From Selaginella moellendorffii (taxonomy: Eukaryota; Streptophyta; Lycopodiopsida; Selaginellales; Selaginellaceae): DNA of 64,000 nucleotides. Position 1 is the first letter of the stretch, and every line of letters begins with the position of its first letter. A program made the translations under genes and the position numbers. The DNA lies in contig NW_003314356.1 of NCBI RefSeq assembly GCF_000143415.4, positions 436,082 to 500,081 on the forward strand. The letters run 5' to 3'. This document shows positions 1-11,503 of this stretch, one piece after another. The notes beneath the pieces are model-generated. The model made no database searches, was not told the DNA's origin, and worked only from the letters and a program-made list of their open reading frames with translations.

Positions 1-164
1 AACACTTACACTAAGTGCAAAGGTTGAGTGGCATGGATGCCATTCTCGAGGCTAATAAGCCCAAGTCTAAAATAGGACTTATGGAGGTTGTGAGTGAGAC
101 TCCTCCAAATAGTCAGAAGTGTGGATAAGTGACTAAAGTAAAATGGAAAATTTAGTTACTTGCA
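1..164 (+). repeat. 3' end of S-family LTR (cut by window edge)
   Basis: This stretch matches the last part of the S-family solo LTR at 60882-62740, including the shared string GAGTGGCATGGATGCCATTC and the AGTGACTAAAGTA block just before the LTR terminus. The end is worn: TTACTTGCA here versus CGCTTACA in the complete copy. No primer-binding site follows, so it is a 3' or solo LTR rather than a 5' LTR. Confidence 0.75.
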
Positions 165-329
165 TACCCCTCACCTCACCACAGCCTAGTATAGGGTTGG
201 GACTTGAACCTAACTTTGTTTTACTAAAAAGTTGTGGGTGATAAGATATATTGAATTTTAGTTTAGTGCAATATTGCTCCAAGAGAGTTTTCTTGAACCT
301 ATTAGTAAAAATCTTATTTTGATTTGAGA

Positions 330-1980
330 TCATTTCTTCCGGCCTTCCTCGGACTCAAACCACTTGTTCAAAGAACATTTTACTACACCTTCCACATCCA
401 CTTTCGTTATGATAGGTATAAAATGTGTTCTTAGAAAACTGGTCCATCACTACAAATGTCACATCAAACCCCTCACTTGAGGGGAGTTTCATGATGAAGT
501 CCATCATAAAACATTTCTATGAATGATCTCAAATTGAAAGGATCTATAACACAACTTTCACCTGCTAACATGTTGAACATATCTTTATATAGTCTTGAAT
601 GTCCTTATCCATGTTTGGCCAGTGATACTTTCTCTTGAGTAAGCTTGTCTTCTTGGGCACTCATCATAACACTCTTCTAAGGCTACCTTCCTTATTCCCC
701 TTGTGGAATATACATCCTTGTCTATTTATAATAGATGAGTCCATTGTGTTTCACATAACCTGTTTTCTTTTCTGTAGATAACTCGCCTCTCTAATTAGAA
801 TCTTGTGCCTCTTAGTTCTTTAACAACACTTTTTATGCTAGACCATTGTCTTTATACACCATCTGCATATCGTCCCAAAAGGTTGTTATTGCTTTGGATA
901 TCACCAACTTTAAGCTTACTTTTAGACTTATAGCATTTACCACGATATTACTCTTCCCAGATTTATACAAAATTTTGCAATCAAACTTGGTCAAAACATT
1001 GGCCCACCAACCTTGTTTTCCTCATATGCCAGACTGTGATAAAAAGTGTTTTATTGCCACATTATCCATGTATACCTTAAAATGTCTCCCAAGGTAATAT
1101 CACCAATCCTTGAGTGCCTTGAGGACCACAAATAGTTCTTTTTCATGGGTAGTCCAGTTTTAGTAAGCCTTGTCATGCTATTGGGTGGTTGTCCTACTTC
1201 AAAACTGCACTCAACGCAAAGTCTAAAGTGTTTGTTTCTACCTCGAAGTCCTTACTAAAGTTAGGTGATACAAACGTGGGAATCTTCCTCAATTTCCCTT
1301 TGAGGTGGACAAATGCTGCTTAACATTCCGCTCTCTATACTATCTTATTTTTTCCCGTTTGGTCAGTTAAAAACAAGACTACTCTAGAATAATGTTTGAG
1401 AAACTTTTAGTAGTAGTTGCATACCCCCAAGAACACTCTTAACTTGTGTACTTTCTCTTTTCCTGTCTTTTTCTCACTCCCCACTAGAAACTGGTAGTTT
1501 ATGCACATGCGCATAAAGCCATTTTTCTTTTTCACAAATAACATCGATGCCTCATACAACGACTTCCTCAACATAATATACCCTTTATCCACTAACTCCT
1601 CAAGTTGTCACTTGAGCTCCTTGAGTTCCTTTTTGTTCAACAAATATGGGGGATAAATCACCACCTTAGCACCCTCAATTAGCTCAATCTTATATTCTAT
1701 TGGTCGTGAGGGGGGGTAACCCCATCGATAACTCCTTTAGCATAGTATCTCAAAATTTGTTTAACACCTGCTGGATCACTTAAAGTACTTCCTCTGTTCC
1801 TGTCTTTTTCTCACTCCCTACTAAGAGTAAGCACAAAAATGCTATTATGGTTCCTTTAATGAGTTGTCTTGTCATAAACACTAGATTCAAGAAAAAGACT
1901 TTGGCCATACATTGCGCTACTTTTAGATCTTGGGCCTTCACCCTAGATTGTTCTCCTCGGGCATTTGCTAGTACCACCAG
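330..1980 (-). pseudogene. Decayed Ty3/gypsy pol remnant
   Basis: On the minus strand a heavily mutated gypsy polyprotein can be traced. Near 1480-1560 a fragment reads VKKKNGFMRMCINY, which corresponds to the reverse-transcriptase motif VKKKDGSMRMCIDY seen intact in G1 at about 10.4 kb. Near 480-500 a MDFIMKLP-like string matches the first catalytic-Asp region of integrase. The order (integrase at low coordinates, RT at higher) is right for a minus-strand pol. Many stops and frameshifts make it non-functional, and it is clearly older than G1 and G2. The exact limits are uncertain. Confidence 0.6.
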
Positions 1981-2056
1981 GTTCCTACCTTATCCATGCA
2001 AGACTACCACAAATCAATTGAACTAATCCATCCTGAAGATCACGTCAAATTCTACC

Positions 2057-3130
2057 ATGTCTAACATGATTAAATCCATATCGAATTTCCATAAATCTGT
2101 GATTATGTATAGACTCCTCCATGCTTGGCCCCATGGGCCACCCTTTTTTTTTAAGTTGACACCTTCAACTAGGGTCTTCGTTACCCCAACTTACCAATCT
2201 CACTTAGCAAGTCATTGGACTAGTATAACATGGTTTCATGCATAAGTATGAAAGTGTTTCATTATCAACTTTCGTTCAAAGCTATCTCTTTGAACCCTTA
2301 GGGACTATTTCCCCAACCTTGATATCTTCGCCTTATGGCAAACTTCAAGACCATGTTTTTATTGCACGACTTTGATTTCGCATGTTTTATGAACTATTTA
2401 CACTTGTATTTCTAGGTACTAATCTACCTAGAATTATTTTTGGGAACCTTTGAAGGGACTCTGTCCCTTAGTTTGCTAAAGCATCTCATTTCGCAAGCTT
2501 TTTAATTGCCATATGGTCTAACATGAACAATTCCATATTTTAGACTCTCCATACCATCACGGTTGCTAATACCAACACGTTTGAGCATCCATTTAATGCT
2601 CCACTTCCAATTTGCATAACCACCCTTAGTTATGCCCTTCCATTCTTGGTTCAATTCTATCCCTTTATTACTTTTTTTTTGCCTTGTGTCTTCCCTTTAG
2701 TTATTCTCCTCCCATCTAGAAGGTAGTTTTGCACTTTCTACCATGCATTAGCCAGTATTCTTAGGAATGAATCTATTAAATAACTTAAGGAGTGGATTTT
2801 CAATTTGGATATGCTCACTATGTAATCCCAGACACTAGGATTAATGTTGTTATGCATGGGTCTATTTATGCCCATTGTTAGTCATGCCAAAATCCTTTTT
2901 GGCTTGGTCTAATTTGGATATATGAACTTCTCTTTTGAACATTGAATAACACTTTCTATCCATTATTCTTTAGGGACTTAGTCCCTTGGGCCTTATGTAA
3001 TGCCCTCATGATACTAAATACCACTTCTTGGAGTTTTAAAGTGTTTACATGTCCCAATGATAGCCTTCTTTGTCAATGAGCATTTCCTTTTTCAACATTG
3101 ACTTACTATATTACAACATAAGCAATTTAT
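2057..3130 (-). mobile_element. Interior of S-family non-coding LTR element (base layer)
   Basis: This segment aligns over its length with 33590-34640, the interior of the S-family element inside copy B, sharing for example CTCCTCCATGCTTGGCCCCA. It carries no credible ORF. It breaks off at 3130, and its continuation resumes at 47541, because chromovirus C inserted here with the TSD TTTAT. Orientation is inferred from the copy at 33220-37761, where the LTR and primer-binding site show the element reads on the minus strand. Confidence 0.7.
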
Positions 3131-4160
3131 TGTAAGGAACCAACTCCCTGAGGTGTCGAAGGCTAAAGGATCCTTGAAAGCATGATCAAAATGATAAAGA
3201 GTTTATTGGATGAGACCGAGTCTGAGACCAACTCAAAGACTAAATTCGAGACTAAGTCTGAGATTGAGTCTGAGACCAAGTCCAAGACCAAGTCCGAGAC
3301 TAAGTTTGAGACTGAGTTCGAGATTCGAGGTTGGGTCGAATCGAGTTCAAGATCGAATTCGAGACCAAATCCAAATACTAATATAGGTCGTAGATGAAAG
3401 CCCAAAGTATGTGTCTCCCAGGGGGGGGGGGGATGGCTGTAGGGGGTTCTAAAGTATAGTAGGGATAATGAGGTCCAGGAACCAGTCTTAAAGGAACTCT
3501 CCAGTGGTGCTTCCAAACTGACTTGAGGTTGAGACTAGAGCTAAGGGGGAGTGAGCATGGACTCAGATGGTGCTAGAGGGGCCACCCAAGGAAGTGCTAA
3601 AGAGCAGATCCCACTCCTAGAAGAGAAACCGACTGCAGTGCTCCTGGCTCATGTGGAATGGTGCCCCACTTGAGTACCTTGCGGCTCATTGGTTCTCGCC
3701 CTTCCTAGGAGCTTGGGCCTTTCCTTCGGAATGGAAGTGGGGGAGTAAAGGTACCCATATTGGGCTGTTAGGCCATAATGTTTCCCCCCGATGTCCTGAA
3801 GCAAGTGTTGCACCTAAGGCTTGGGATTTAGAGGATCCCATGATCAAGTCTTATTGTACCAATGGATGTTAAAAATCTGGAGGCTTGGTGTGCTTCGCTG
3901 CTTGTGCTTGCGGGGAGTGCAGCCGAACCTTAAGTCCAATATAACCCAAGGAGGGGGATTGGGAGAGAATTTAGGAATCCATTAATGGATAGCTAACACT
4001 CCATTGCTTGTGTAATGAGTTGTTAAGACCAAGTAGGATCAAGTAAGAGCTGGTATAATAAGTGGGAACTTTGGTGAGGGAACTTAACTAAGGCCAAGGT
4101 CATGGTGGTCAAATAGACAAGGTAAGTTAGTAAATTGGAAAGGAAAAATTTGTGGCTTAG
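3131..4160 (+). repeat. 5' LTR of chromovirus C
   Basis: It begins TGTAAGGAACC and ends near TTGTGGCTTA, immediately before the primer-binding site. It aligns with the 3' LTR at 46586-47535 and with another copy at 51701-52676. At 3200-3370 it holds an imperfect hexamer-like GAGTCCGAGACC tract that opens spurious ORFs on both strands. At 3395-3475 lies the block GAAAGCCCAAAG, a G run and AGTATAGTAGGGATA, which also occurs in the two unrelated LTR families of this window. Confidence 0.8.
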
Positions 4161-4164
4161 GAAT

Positions 4165-4176
4165 TGGTATTGGAGC
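4165..4176 (+). promoter_or_regulatory. Primer-binding site of chromovirus C
   Basis: TGGTATTGGAGC lies four bases after the 5' LTR end. It matches the plant consensus TGGTATCAGAGC, complementary to the 3' end of initiator tRNA-Met, at 10 of 12 positions. It would prime minus-strand DNA synthesis and fixes the element's orientation as plus. Confidence 0.8.
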
Positions 4177-4220
4177 TTTTTCCTCAGTTCTAGCAAAGGA
4201 TAGAGGCAGATTGCTGGGAG

Positions 4221-5370
4221 ATGGCAAAGGCAAGGCATAAAAGAATGAAGGCGGAATTGAAACTTCCTCCAGAGCTAGAGCCTCTGGTCGAACAAAAGAC
4301 TAGGAATGAGGAATCCTTGCATGAGGAGGACTTCAGTGAGGAAACTTGTAAATAAGAGTCTGGTGGTGAGGTTCAGTTGTCCAATGCTTGATTGGATATT
4401 CTAGAAGGACAAGTGGCACAAACCAATGCCCTGCTGAAGACTCTTATACGCAAGCTAAAGCGTGACAAAAAGAGGATGAAAAAACAAAAGATTGCAGATG
4501 CTGGCAGTGCAGAAGGTGTGGACCCTTTGGTGGGGACTGAGGTGAAACCGAACAAGGTTGAACAAACTGAAGTGGAATCAATCCCTCAAGTAGTTCCCAA
4601 GTACAAACCAAAGCCCTCATTGGTTCTCAAGAGAGTGAATGACTATAAGGTGGTGGAGGATTAGTTTATGATATGGAGGATTACTTTTGAGCATTGTAGT
4701 TATTGAGCTCGGAGAAGGTCCCATGTGCAAAACCATAACTTGGCAAATAATACTAAGTCTTGGTGGTGAATAACAGAGTCCAACAAAAGACTGGTGCCCA
4801 CTTGGGAAATGATGAAGGTGAGGATCCGTGCAAGTTACGTTCCTCCAAATGCTACTCTTCACCTAAGGGATGAGCTGAGTAGGTTGAAGCAAACCAGAAC
4901 CATTCAAAAATATATAAATGCATTTATGGCAAAGAAGATACTTATCATAGACATGGGTGATATGGATGCATTCCATGCCTTCATATTATGCTTGCAAACC
5001 CAAAGTGATGTATTGGAACCCAACCAACTTCAAAGAAGTGTTGGATGCAGTTATCAAAGTGCATTTCAATGATAACCTGCAAAAGGGGAACATGACGGGG
5101 TTAGGGACTATATTTAGCAAAGGGGCCAAACCAAGGGGTACATATGATAAAGGGAAATTCAAAAGGAGTTTCTCTAAAAATGAGTCTTTGAGGTTCCAAA
5201 ATGGTAGATCCGGGGGCCAACGAGCAAGTACATGGGGAGTTAAACAAAAAAGGACAAACCCATGGATAAGAAAGTGAAATAACGTATGCTTCAATTGTGG
5301 TGAAGTGGAACACTTTTCGAGGGAATGTCCCTACCCAAAGAAAGCTAGAGCCAATGGTGAAATCTAAATT
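4221..5370 (+). pseudogene. gag of chromovirus C, broken
   Basis: The likely start is the ATG at 4221, giving MAKARHKRMKAELKLPPE, about 45 bases after the primer-binding site. The frame is broken by stops near 4351, 4390 and 4663, and reading resumes in pieces to about 5370. Positively charged stretches (4440-4490) and a retrotransposon-gag-like segment (4794-5070) are visible. The C-terminus holds a zinc knuckle at about 5290-5332, reading CFNCGEVEHFSREC, an exact CX2CX4HX4C nucleic-acid-binding motif. Gag would form the virus-like particle and package RNA. This copy cannot make the full protein. Confidence 0.75.
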
Positions 5371-5459
5371 GAGGTACGTGATCCAGTCTTTAGCTTAAAG
5401 TTACTCATTACATGAGCAACTTTAGTAAAGAGTCATTCGCAATATCTACTAGCCTTCTG

Positions 5460-5705
5460 AGGGAAGTTCAGAGGTAGCTTTGTTAAGATCCTTATTAACA
5501 TGGGTGCTTCGGATGATTTTGTGGCTGCAGACATAGTCTGGCAAGCCAGACTAACAGTGCAACGGTTGGGTGAACCAAGGATTATAAAGTTTGTTCAAGG
5601 TAGCTAAAGCACCGATGAAGTACTTCAACAAGTAAAAGTCAAAGTAGGGACATGAAAAGTAGATATGGATTTCACTGTATTGGACATAGCAGGATTTGAC
5701 ATAAT
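5460..5705 (+). pseudogene. Protease fragment of chromovirus C
   Basis: Downstream of the zinc knuckle the sequence reads VKILINMGASDDFV near 5483-5524. This aligns with the retropepsin active-site region (LLDSGSDDNFV in G1), but the catalytic Asp of the D-S/T-G triad is Asn here. Translation then runs into an LTR fragment at 5706, where reverse transcriptase should follow, so the rest of pol is gone. The missing aspartate and truncation make it inactive. Confidence 0.65.
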
Positions 5706-6016
5706 TGTAAGCCACAAATTTTTCCTTTCTAATTTGCCAGCTTATCTCGTTTATCCCACCAACACTACCTTGGCTTTTGCTAAGTTCCCTCAACAAGGTT
5801 TCCGCCTATTATACCAACTACTACTTAGTCTTACTTGGTTTCAGCTACTCACTGCATGAGCAACGGAGCATTAGCCATCCATCCACGGATTCCCAAATCT
5901 CTCCCAATCCCCCTCTGGACTTAGACTAGACTTAAGGTTCGGCTACACTCCCCGCAGGCATAAGCAGCCAAGCACACCAAACCTCTAGATTCCTAACATC
6001 CTTTGGTACAACAAGT
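5706..6016 (-). repeat. Inverted C-family LTR fragment at the pol deletion
   Basis: The sequence begins TGTAAGCCACAAATTTTTCC, the reverse complement of the C-family LTR 3' end (compare 4140-4160), and follows that LTR to about 6016. It lies in opposite orientation to the element that contains it. It sits exactly where reverse transcriptase, RNase H and most of integrase have been lost, so it marks a rearrangement rather than a clean insertion. No TSD is visible. Confidence 0.7.
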
Positions 6017-6076
6017 GGGATAAACTAGAAGTTGACCTAAAGGTAAAATGCATGTATTTCTGGAAATAAACTAATT

Positions 6077-6439
6077 TTGAGTTCCTTAAGTAGGTTCACT
6101 AGACCTTATGAGATTGAAGGTCAAATTGATAAGGTGGCTTACCGCCTTAAATTTCCTCTAGAGATAGGAAAGATGCACCTTGTGTTTCACATGAACTTAC
6201 TCAAGTTATACTTTGAGGATCTGCTTCGTAAGGACCAAATAATACCTTTACCTAAGGTTATCCAAGGGGAAGAGGAATATAAAGTCAACGCCATTCTTAA
6301 TGCATGCAAGAGCAAAAGACAAAAACATAAGATGAGGGAGTTCCATGTGAAGTGGAAAGGATTTCCACATTGCAAAATAACATGGGAACGAGAGGAGAAC
6401 CTAGCGAACGCGTGGGATTTAGTGGAGGAATTTTTGTAA
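6077..6439 (+). pseudogene. Integrase C-terminus with chromodomain (chromovirus C)
   Basis: About 120 residues remain. The first half (RPYEIEGQIDKVAYRLKFP ... HLVFHMNLLK) matches the GPY/F-type integrase C-terminal module. The second half is a recognisable chromodomain, with YKVNAILNACK, FHVKWKGFPHCKITWERE and a final NAWDLVEEFL helix, including the aromatic and Trp positions that bind methylated histone tails in chromoviruses. The stop at 6437-6439 is the natural end of pol. In the family this domain directs integration into heterochromatin. The upstream catalytic core is deleted here. Confidence 0.85.
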
Positions 6440-6685
6440 AGTAAAACTCTATGTACTTATGCAAAATTCAATTAAAGAATTTATTTGAGAAATTGAGCAA
6501 TGTCATATGTTGGAATCTAAAGGCGCACCGAAGGTAAGCTAATTAGCATGGGTTAGCTAGGTCGACTAGGGGTAAGAAATTACACCTGACTCCTGCGGGG
6601 ATACCGAATCCATAGATGTATTCTACAAAGGTTGGGTTCAAGTCCCAACCCTCTAGTAAAGCAACACTGGGTTCAAGTCCTAACC
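6440..6685 (+). other. 3' untranslated part of C with two T-arm/B-box-like motifs
   Basis: This is non-coding sequence between the chromodomain stop and the LARD3 insertion point. It contains GGGTTCAAGTCCCAACC at about 6630-6647 and GGGTTCAAGTCCTAACC at about 6669-6685. Both match the pol III B-box/T-arm consensus GGTTCRANNCC. LARD3 begins directly after the second one. The rest of this region continues at 46389. Confidence 0.55.
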
Positions 6686-7625
6686 TGTTGCAAATGTGAC
6701 TTCGGGTATCGAAAGTTACCTGTTGGCTAGTCCTTTTGGATATTCTTTCCTTATTGCCATGATGGCAGGAGGTCAGTATTGCTAAACCTGTTATCAGTTT
6801 CCCACTTGAGCTAGTTGAGAAACTAGTCAATGACCGTGTACTTAGATCGGATAAACATAAGGTAGGAACCCTATGTGTTTCTTGTTGAGCATACTCGGCC
6901 TGGTTTAAGAAACTCCTGTCATTGGCTTGCACTTGCTAATATCAAGAACCCCCGTGATATTGAGATTAGTCCCTCAATATTCGCTAGATGATAGCTTATC
7001 GTGTCTACCAAACACCCTCGCTATCATGCCCTTTGTGTTAGTCTCATTTCGGTCCTAAATGCTATTTATGGAAAGTGTCTAAATCTGCTCATTTAGCATA
7101 TCTACGAAATGTAGAGATTGGCCTGAACACAATAGTGTTCGTCCCATGTCCAAATTCATAATCTAGTGCCATTCCATATTTAGTAAGTTTCGAGCTTGTC
7201 CCAGAGATTAACTCTTGATACTAAGGGAGGCTTGGGGTGAAAGCCCAAAGTGTATGTTCCTCAAGGGGGGCAGCATGTATAGTAGGGATAGTGGGTAGGT
7301 CGGGCATGGCTGACCAATTTGAGGCATAGTTTAGCTCCCGCTTGCGTGCCTGTCTTTGTTCTGCATTCGGCTTTACGTTAATACGTCATATTTTTTGGTT
7401 CTAAGGTACCTTTACATGTACACATTCATTCATCTTATTTACATAGTCATCTAAGTTCCTGGGTCTAAGCCCAAGTTCCATTCCATGCCAGTTAGTGGAT
7501 TACCTATGTCCTCGTGTTAGGCCACCGGTATGCCGAAATAGCACCAAACTCTGTTTGGCTCCGTTTTGTGTGCTGGTCCTAGCAAAGGGATGCTAAATGC
7601 TCTAGGAATGTTCCAAGTTGCTCCG

Positions 7626-7858
7626 TGTTATGATCCAGCACAAAAAGACAAAGATCTAGTTGCCCTAGACTATGCTACACCACCTCTTGAGGTTCCTCAC
7701 CACCCAACCACCCCCGAGCTACCTCAAAAGCTCCACTGTGCCGCCGCTCCACTGTGAGCCTTAGGGTAGGTTAAGTCCCTTACCCTAATATGCCTTAATA
7801 TACCCTTGAGCCTCCCTTTGACCGACGTTGACCACATAGTCAAAGCTGGCGCCTAACA
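7626..7858 (-). repeat. 3' LTR of G1
   Basis: This 233-bp LTR has TG...CA ends. It is nearly identical to the G2 LTR at 59584-59816. It is preceded on the minus strand by a G-rich polypurine tract (TTGGGGGGGAAGAAT, about 7859-7875), the expected plus-strand primer. Confidence 0.85.
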
Positions 7859-7932
7859 ATTCTTCCCCCCCAACAAAGTCTTTGTCCCAAGGACGAGTTG
7901 TACCGGTGATCACCCTTTCTGGGGAATCCTAC

Positions 7933-10900
7933 TCAAGCTCCTGGTCCATCTTCCACAGCCGTATACATCAAAGAGGCATTGGGCCCGTCACTCCGAGATA
8001 GTACACCTTTCAACTGGCTGACATAAAATACTGGATGAATTTTCACCCTAACTGGCAGCCGCACCCGATAAGCCGCTTTACCAATGCGCTCCAGCACTTC
8101 ATATGGACCAACATATCGATGGGAAAGTTTATCACTCTTCCCTGTCCGTAAAGCCACCAAGGTGTTCCGCCGCTCATTTGACGGAAAGATCACTCGCACG
8201 AAGACGAGATCACCCACCTTATATTCCCGGAATTGGCGATGCTCATTGGCAAACTTCTCCGCTCTATCTTGAGCTGCTTGCAAATTCCGTTTGCATACCA
8301 CCAAAATCTCATCAAGTTCTGTGGCCAAATCAATTGCCTCGGAATCAAGCTTTTCTTGAACGTCCTTACTCAAATGCAATCCCAACTCCACCACTGTTCG
8401 AGGATGCCTTCCAAACATCGCAAAGTAAGGATTTAGTTTGGTTCCACTGTGTTGGCTATTGTTGTAAGCAAATTGCACCAACAGAAGATATAGATCCCAC
8501 TGTCCTTGCCTTTGACCAATGCTACAACGTAGCATATCCTCCACCACCTGATTCACACGCTCAGTTTGCCCATCCGTCTGAGGATGATCTCCACTCGAGA
8601 GTTTCAAAGTCACTTGCATAGCCTTTGCAAAACTTTTCCAAAATCCACTAGTGAACTTTGAATCTCAATCACTAATGATGTCCTCCGGCAAACCAAAATC
8701 AGGAAAAACCTTCTCCAAGTAAACCGCAGCCAAGTCTGAGGCAGTGACAGTCTTCTGAAGAGCCAATAACCGCACATACTTCGTCAACCGATCCACTATG
8801 ACCCATACTTACTCCTTTTCCCTCTGTGTTCATGGCAAACAAGTGATGAAGTCCATAGAGATACTACACCAACGGCTCTGAGGAATAGGTAAAGGTTGCA
8901 AAAGTCCCCCCAGCTTCTCTCGTGGCACCTTAACCCGCTGACAAAGCTCGCATGATTTACAATACTTGAGGATATCAGCCTTCATATTCCTCCAATAAAA
9001 GTTGCGCTTAATCAACTCATACGTCTTCTTCCCCCCAAAATGACCGGCCTCTGGACGATCATGATAGTGGAATAAAACTTGAGTAATTAACGCATCCACC
9101 CGTGGCAAATAGACACGGCCATTGTAGTAGAGAATCCCATCCACCAATGAGAAAGGAGCTTCCATCTGATCTCGCAAAGAGGCCACCTCAGCATCCTGAG
9201 CCTGAGCATGCTCAACCAACTACCCAAACTCGCTGACCACCTTACTCAAATGATGACAAAATCGTGTTTGTAACGTCGTCACATGACGAACACGAGATAA
9301 AGCATCCGCCACCACATTTGATTTTCCCGGAGGATGTTCAATAGGAAACTCCCCAAACTCCATGAGTTTGACCATCCAATGAGCTTGCCTAGTATTCAAC
9401 TCCTTCTGTGTGAAAAGATACACAAGTGGTTTGTGATCTGTCAACACCACGAACACTGCACCATAAAGATAGTGCCGCCACGTCTGCAAAGCATGAACAA
9501 TAGAGAGTAACTCTTGCTCATATGTGGAATAGCGTTGCTCTGCGGAATTCAAAGTTCGACTCTCATATGCAATAGGCTGTCCCTCTTGCATGAGAACTCC
9601 TCCCAATGCATAACCACTCGCATCGCATGTCACCTCGTAAGGTTTCGATGGATCAGCAATGCGAAGCACTGGAGCCTCGATCAACAATCGTTTCAGCGCC
9701 ACAAAACTCTCCTCTTGTGGCGTCTTCCACTCGAATGGCACATTCTTGCGTAACAACCGCGTCAACGGAATAGCCACCTCTGCAAACTTATGCTGGAAAC
9801 GTCGGTAGTAACTAGCCATACCAAGAAAACTGCGCAACTCGGCCATTGTAGTCGATGTAGGCCAGTTTTCCACCACAGCCACCTTCCTTGGATCCGTCTT
9901 GACACCCTTAGATGTCACAATATGGCCTAGATATTCCACCTCTGACTTTGCAAATTCACATTTGCTCTTCTTCGCATAAAGTTTGCTGTCTCGGAGTAAC
10001 AAAAGAACCTTGCGCAAATGCACCCTATGCTCCTCCATATTCTTGCTAAAAACAAGAATATCGTCCAAGAAAATCTCCACAAACTCATGAAGATAACGCC
10101 CAAATACCTCCGTCATCAACCGAGTAAATGTGGCCGGTGCATTCGTCAAACCAAACGGCATAACGGTAAACTCAAAATGTCCGAAGCTTGTGTTGAATGC
10201 CGTCTTGGAGATAGATGCATCATCCATTGCAATCTGATGATATCCACTCCTCAGATCAATCTTGGTAAACACTTGTGCTTCACCAAGCTTGTCTAGGATA
10301 TCATCCACACGTGGCATCGGCATTTTGTCCTTCACTGTCTTCTTGTTTAAAGCACGGTAGTCAATACACATCCGCATTGAACCGTCCTTCTTCTTCACAA
10401 GCAAGACCGGAGCACCAAACGGAGACTTACTTGGCTGAATAAATCCAAACTCAAGTAACTCCTTGACTTGTCGTTGAACTTCTTGCTCCTCCACATAACT
10501 TAACCGAAATGGACGCCAGTAAATTGGCCGCGTCCCCGGCTCCAATGTAATCCCATGCTCCACACCTCGTAATGGAGGCAATCCATGAGGAAGTTCAGAT
10601 GGAAAAACATCAGAAAACTCATCAAGTACATCCTGTACTGTTGCTTCTCCCCCACACGTGCCTTGGTCCCCCAAGTCACGAACAAACAGCAAGTAACTTG
10701 AAAGTGCTTTTCCATTATGACAAGCCCGCTTCAAAGATGTAGCAGAGAGCATAACAACTAGTGGTTGAACGCCCTCGCCAAACCACACATCTTTAACGGC
10801 ACCATACTCCAGCGAGATACGCTTAATGCTCCACTTTATCTCTGGATCCACCTTCACCAACCATGGCATCCCAAGAATGAGATCCACACGATGGATATCC

Positions 10901-11175
10901 GCAAGATAAAAAGTCTCCACAAGTGTGGTTTTGCCAACCAACACTTCCAGCCCCTCGACACAAGCATCGAAATGCTGAGCAGAGGTAGCTGCACCTTCCA
11001 CTGTGTATGGAAGAACTCCACGTGTGTTCAGGCGATGCTCCGCAACAAACTTTGCCGAAACAAAGTTGTCATCGCTCCCACTATCCAGTAAAATCCGCAC
11101 TGGATCGCCACGGAACATGCCCTCCAGCATTAAAGCTGATTCACGCGTATCCTCAAGCTCCATCTTGTTCCACAC
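7933..11175 (-). pseudogene. G1 pol: protease, RT, RNase H, integrase, with stops
   Basis: Reading from 11175, the protease shows LLDSGSDDNFVS. Reverse transcriptase follows with VKKKDGSMRMCIDY, TKIDLRSGYHQI and the catalytic FLDDILVFS. RNase H has TCDASGYALGGV and LTDHKPL. Integrase has the H2C2 zinc finger (HYHDRPEAGH ... CELCQRVK), SMDFITCLP, and GDHPQTDGQTERVN with the catalytic Glu. The frame is cut by stops near 9220 (CAA in G2), 8827 (CGA in G2), about 8810 (CAA/CAG) and about 8668 (RDSKF in G2 reads stop-DSKF here). Most are C-to-T changes. A gag tail (about 11206-11330) precedes it. The two G1 LTRs and the G2 copy confirm the family. Confidence 0.9.
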
Positions 11176-11328
11176 ATAGTTGAGCTGACGAGCAACGATC
11201 GAAAGTCACTTCCTCCGACCGGAATGGTCATTCTCCTCCTCCTCACGCTGCAAAGTTTGCAACTTTTTAGTATCGGACTTACCGTGAGAAGAAGATTGGC
11301 CATTCTTCTTGTCCTGCTGCTTGTCCTG

Positions 11329-11503
11329 CTCTTGAGGTTCCTCACCACCCAACCACCCCCGAGCTACCTCAAAAGCTCCACTGCGCCGCCGCTCCACTGT
11401 GAGCCCTAGGGTAGGTTAAGTCCCTTACCCTAATATGCCTTAATATACCCTTGAGCCTCCCTTTGACCGACGTTGACCACGTAGTCAAAGCTGGCGCCTA
11501 ACA
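11329..11503 (-). repeat. Truncated 5' LTR of G1
   Basis: This retains about 175 of 233 bp of the LTR. Its inner end is joined directly to gag-tail sequence at about 11328, so the part of the LTR next to the primer-binding site is deleted. Where the two LTRs differ, the 3' copy carries the C-to-T or G-to-A form. Confidence 0.8.

Larger units (their letters stand above)
7626..11503 (-). mobile_element. G1: Ty3/gypsy retrotransposon, internally deleted
   Basis: The element is bounded by TGTTATGATCC at 7626 and GCGCCTAACA at 11503, with TSD CTCCG at 7621-7625 and 11504-11508. On the minus strand it has a 5' LTR reduced to 11329-11503, a short gag tail, pol (11175 down to about 7933), a polypurine tract (about 7859-7875) and a full 233-bp 3' LTR (7626-7858). 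A deletion fused the 5' LTR to the end of gag, removing the primer-binding site and most of gag. The LTRs differ at only about three sites over the shared part, so the insertion is fairly young. Confidence 0.9.

Noticed and set aside
30-48. TGGCATGGATGCCA in S-family LTRs as a member of the 22-bp palindrome family
   Set aside because: It lacks the GGCC centre and the CACGCCAT arm, and is part of the LTR sequence in every S copy.
6625-6690. tRNA gene
   Set aside because: Only the T-arm/B-box-like string is present. No acceptor stem, D arm or anticodon arm can be paired around it.
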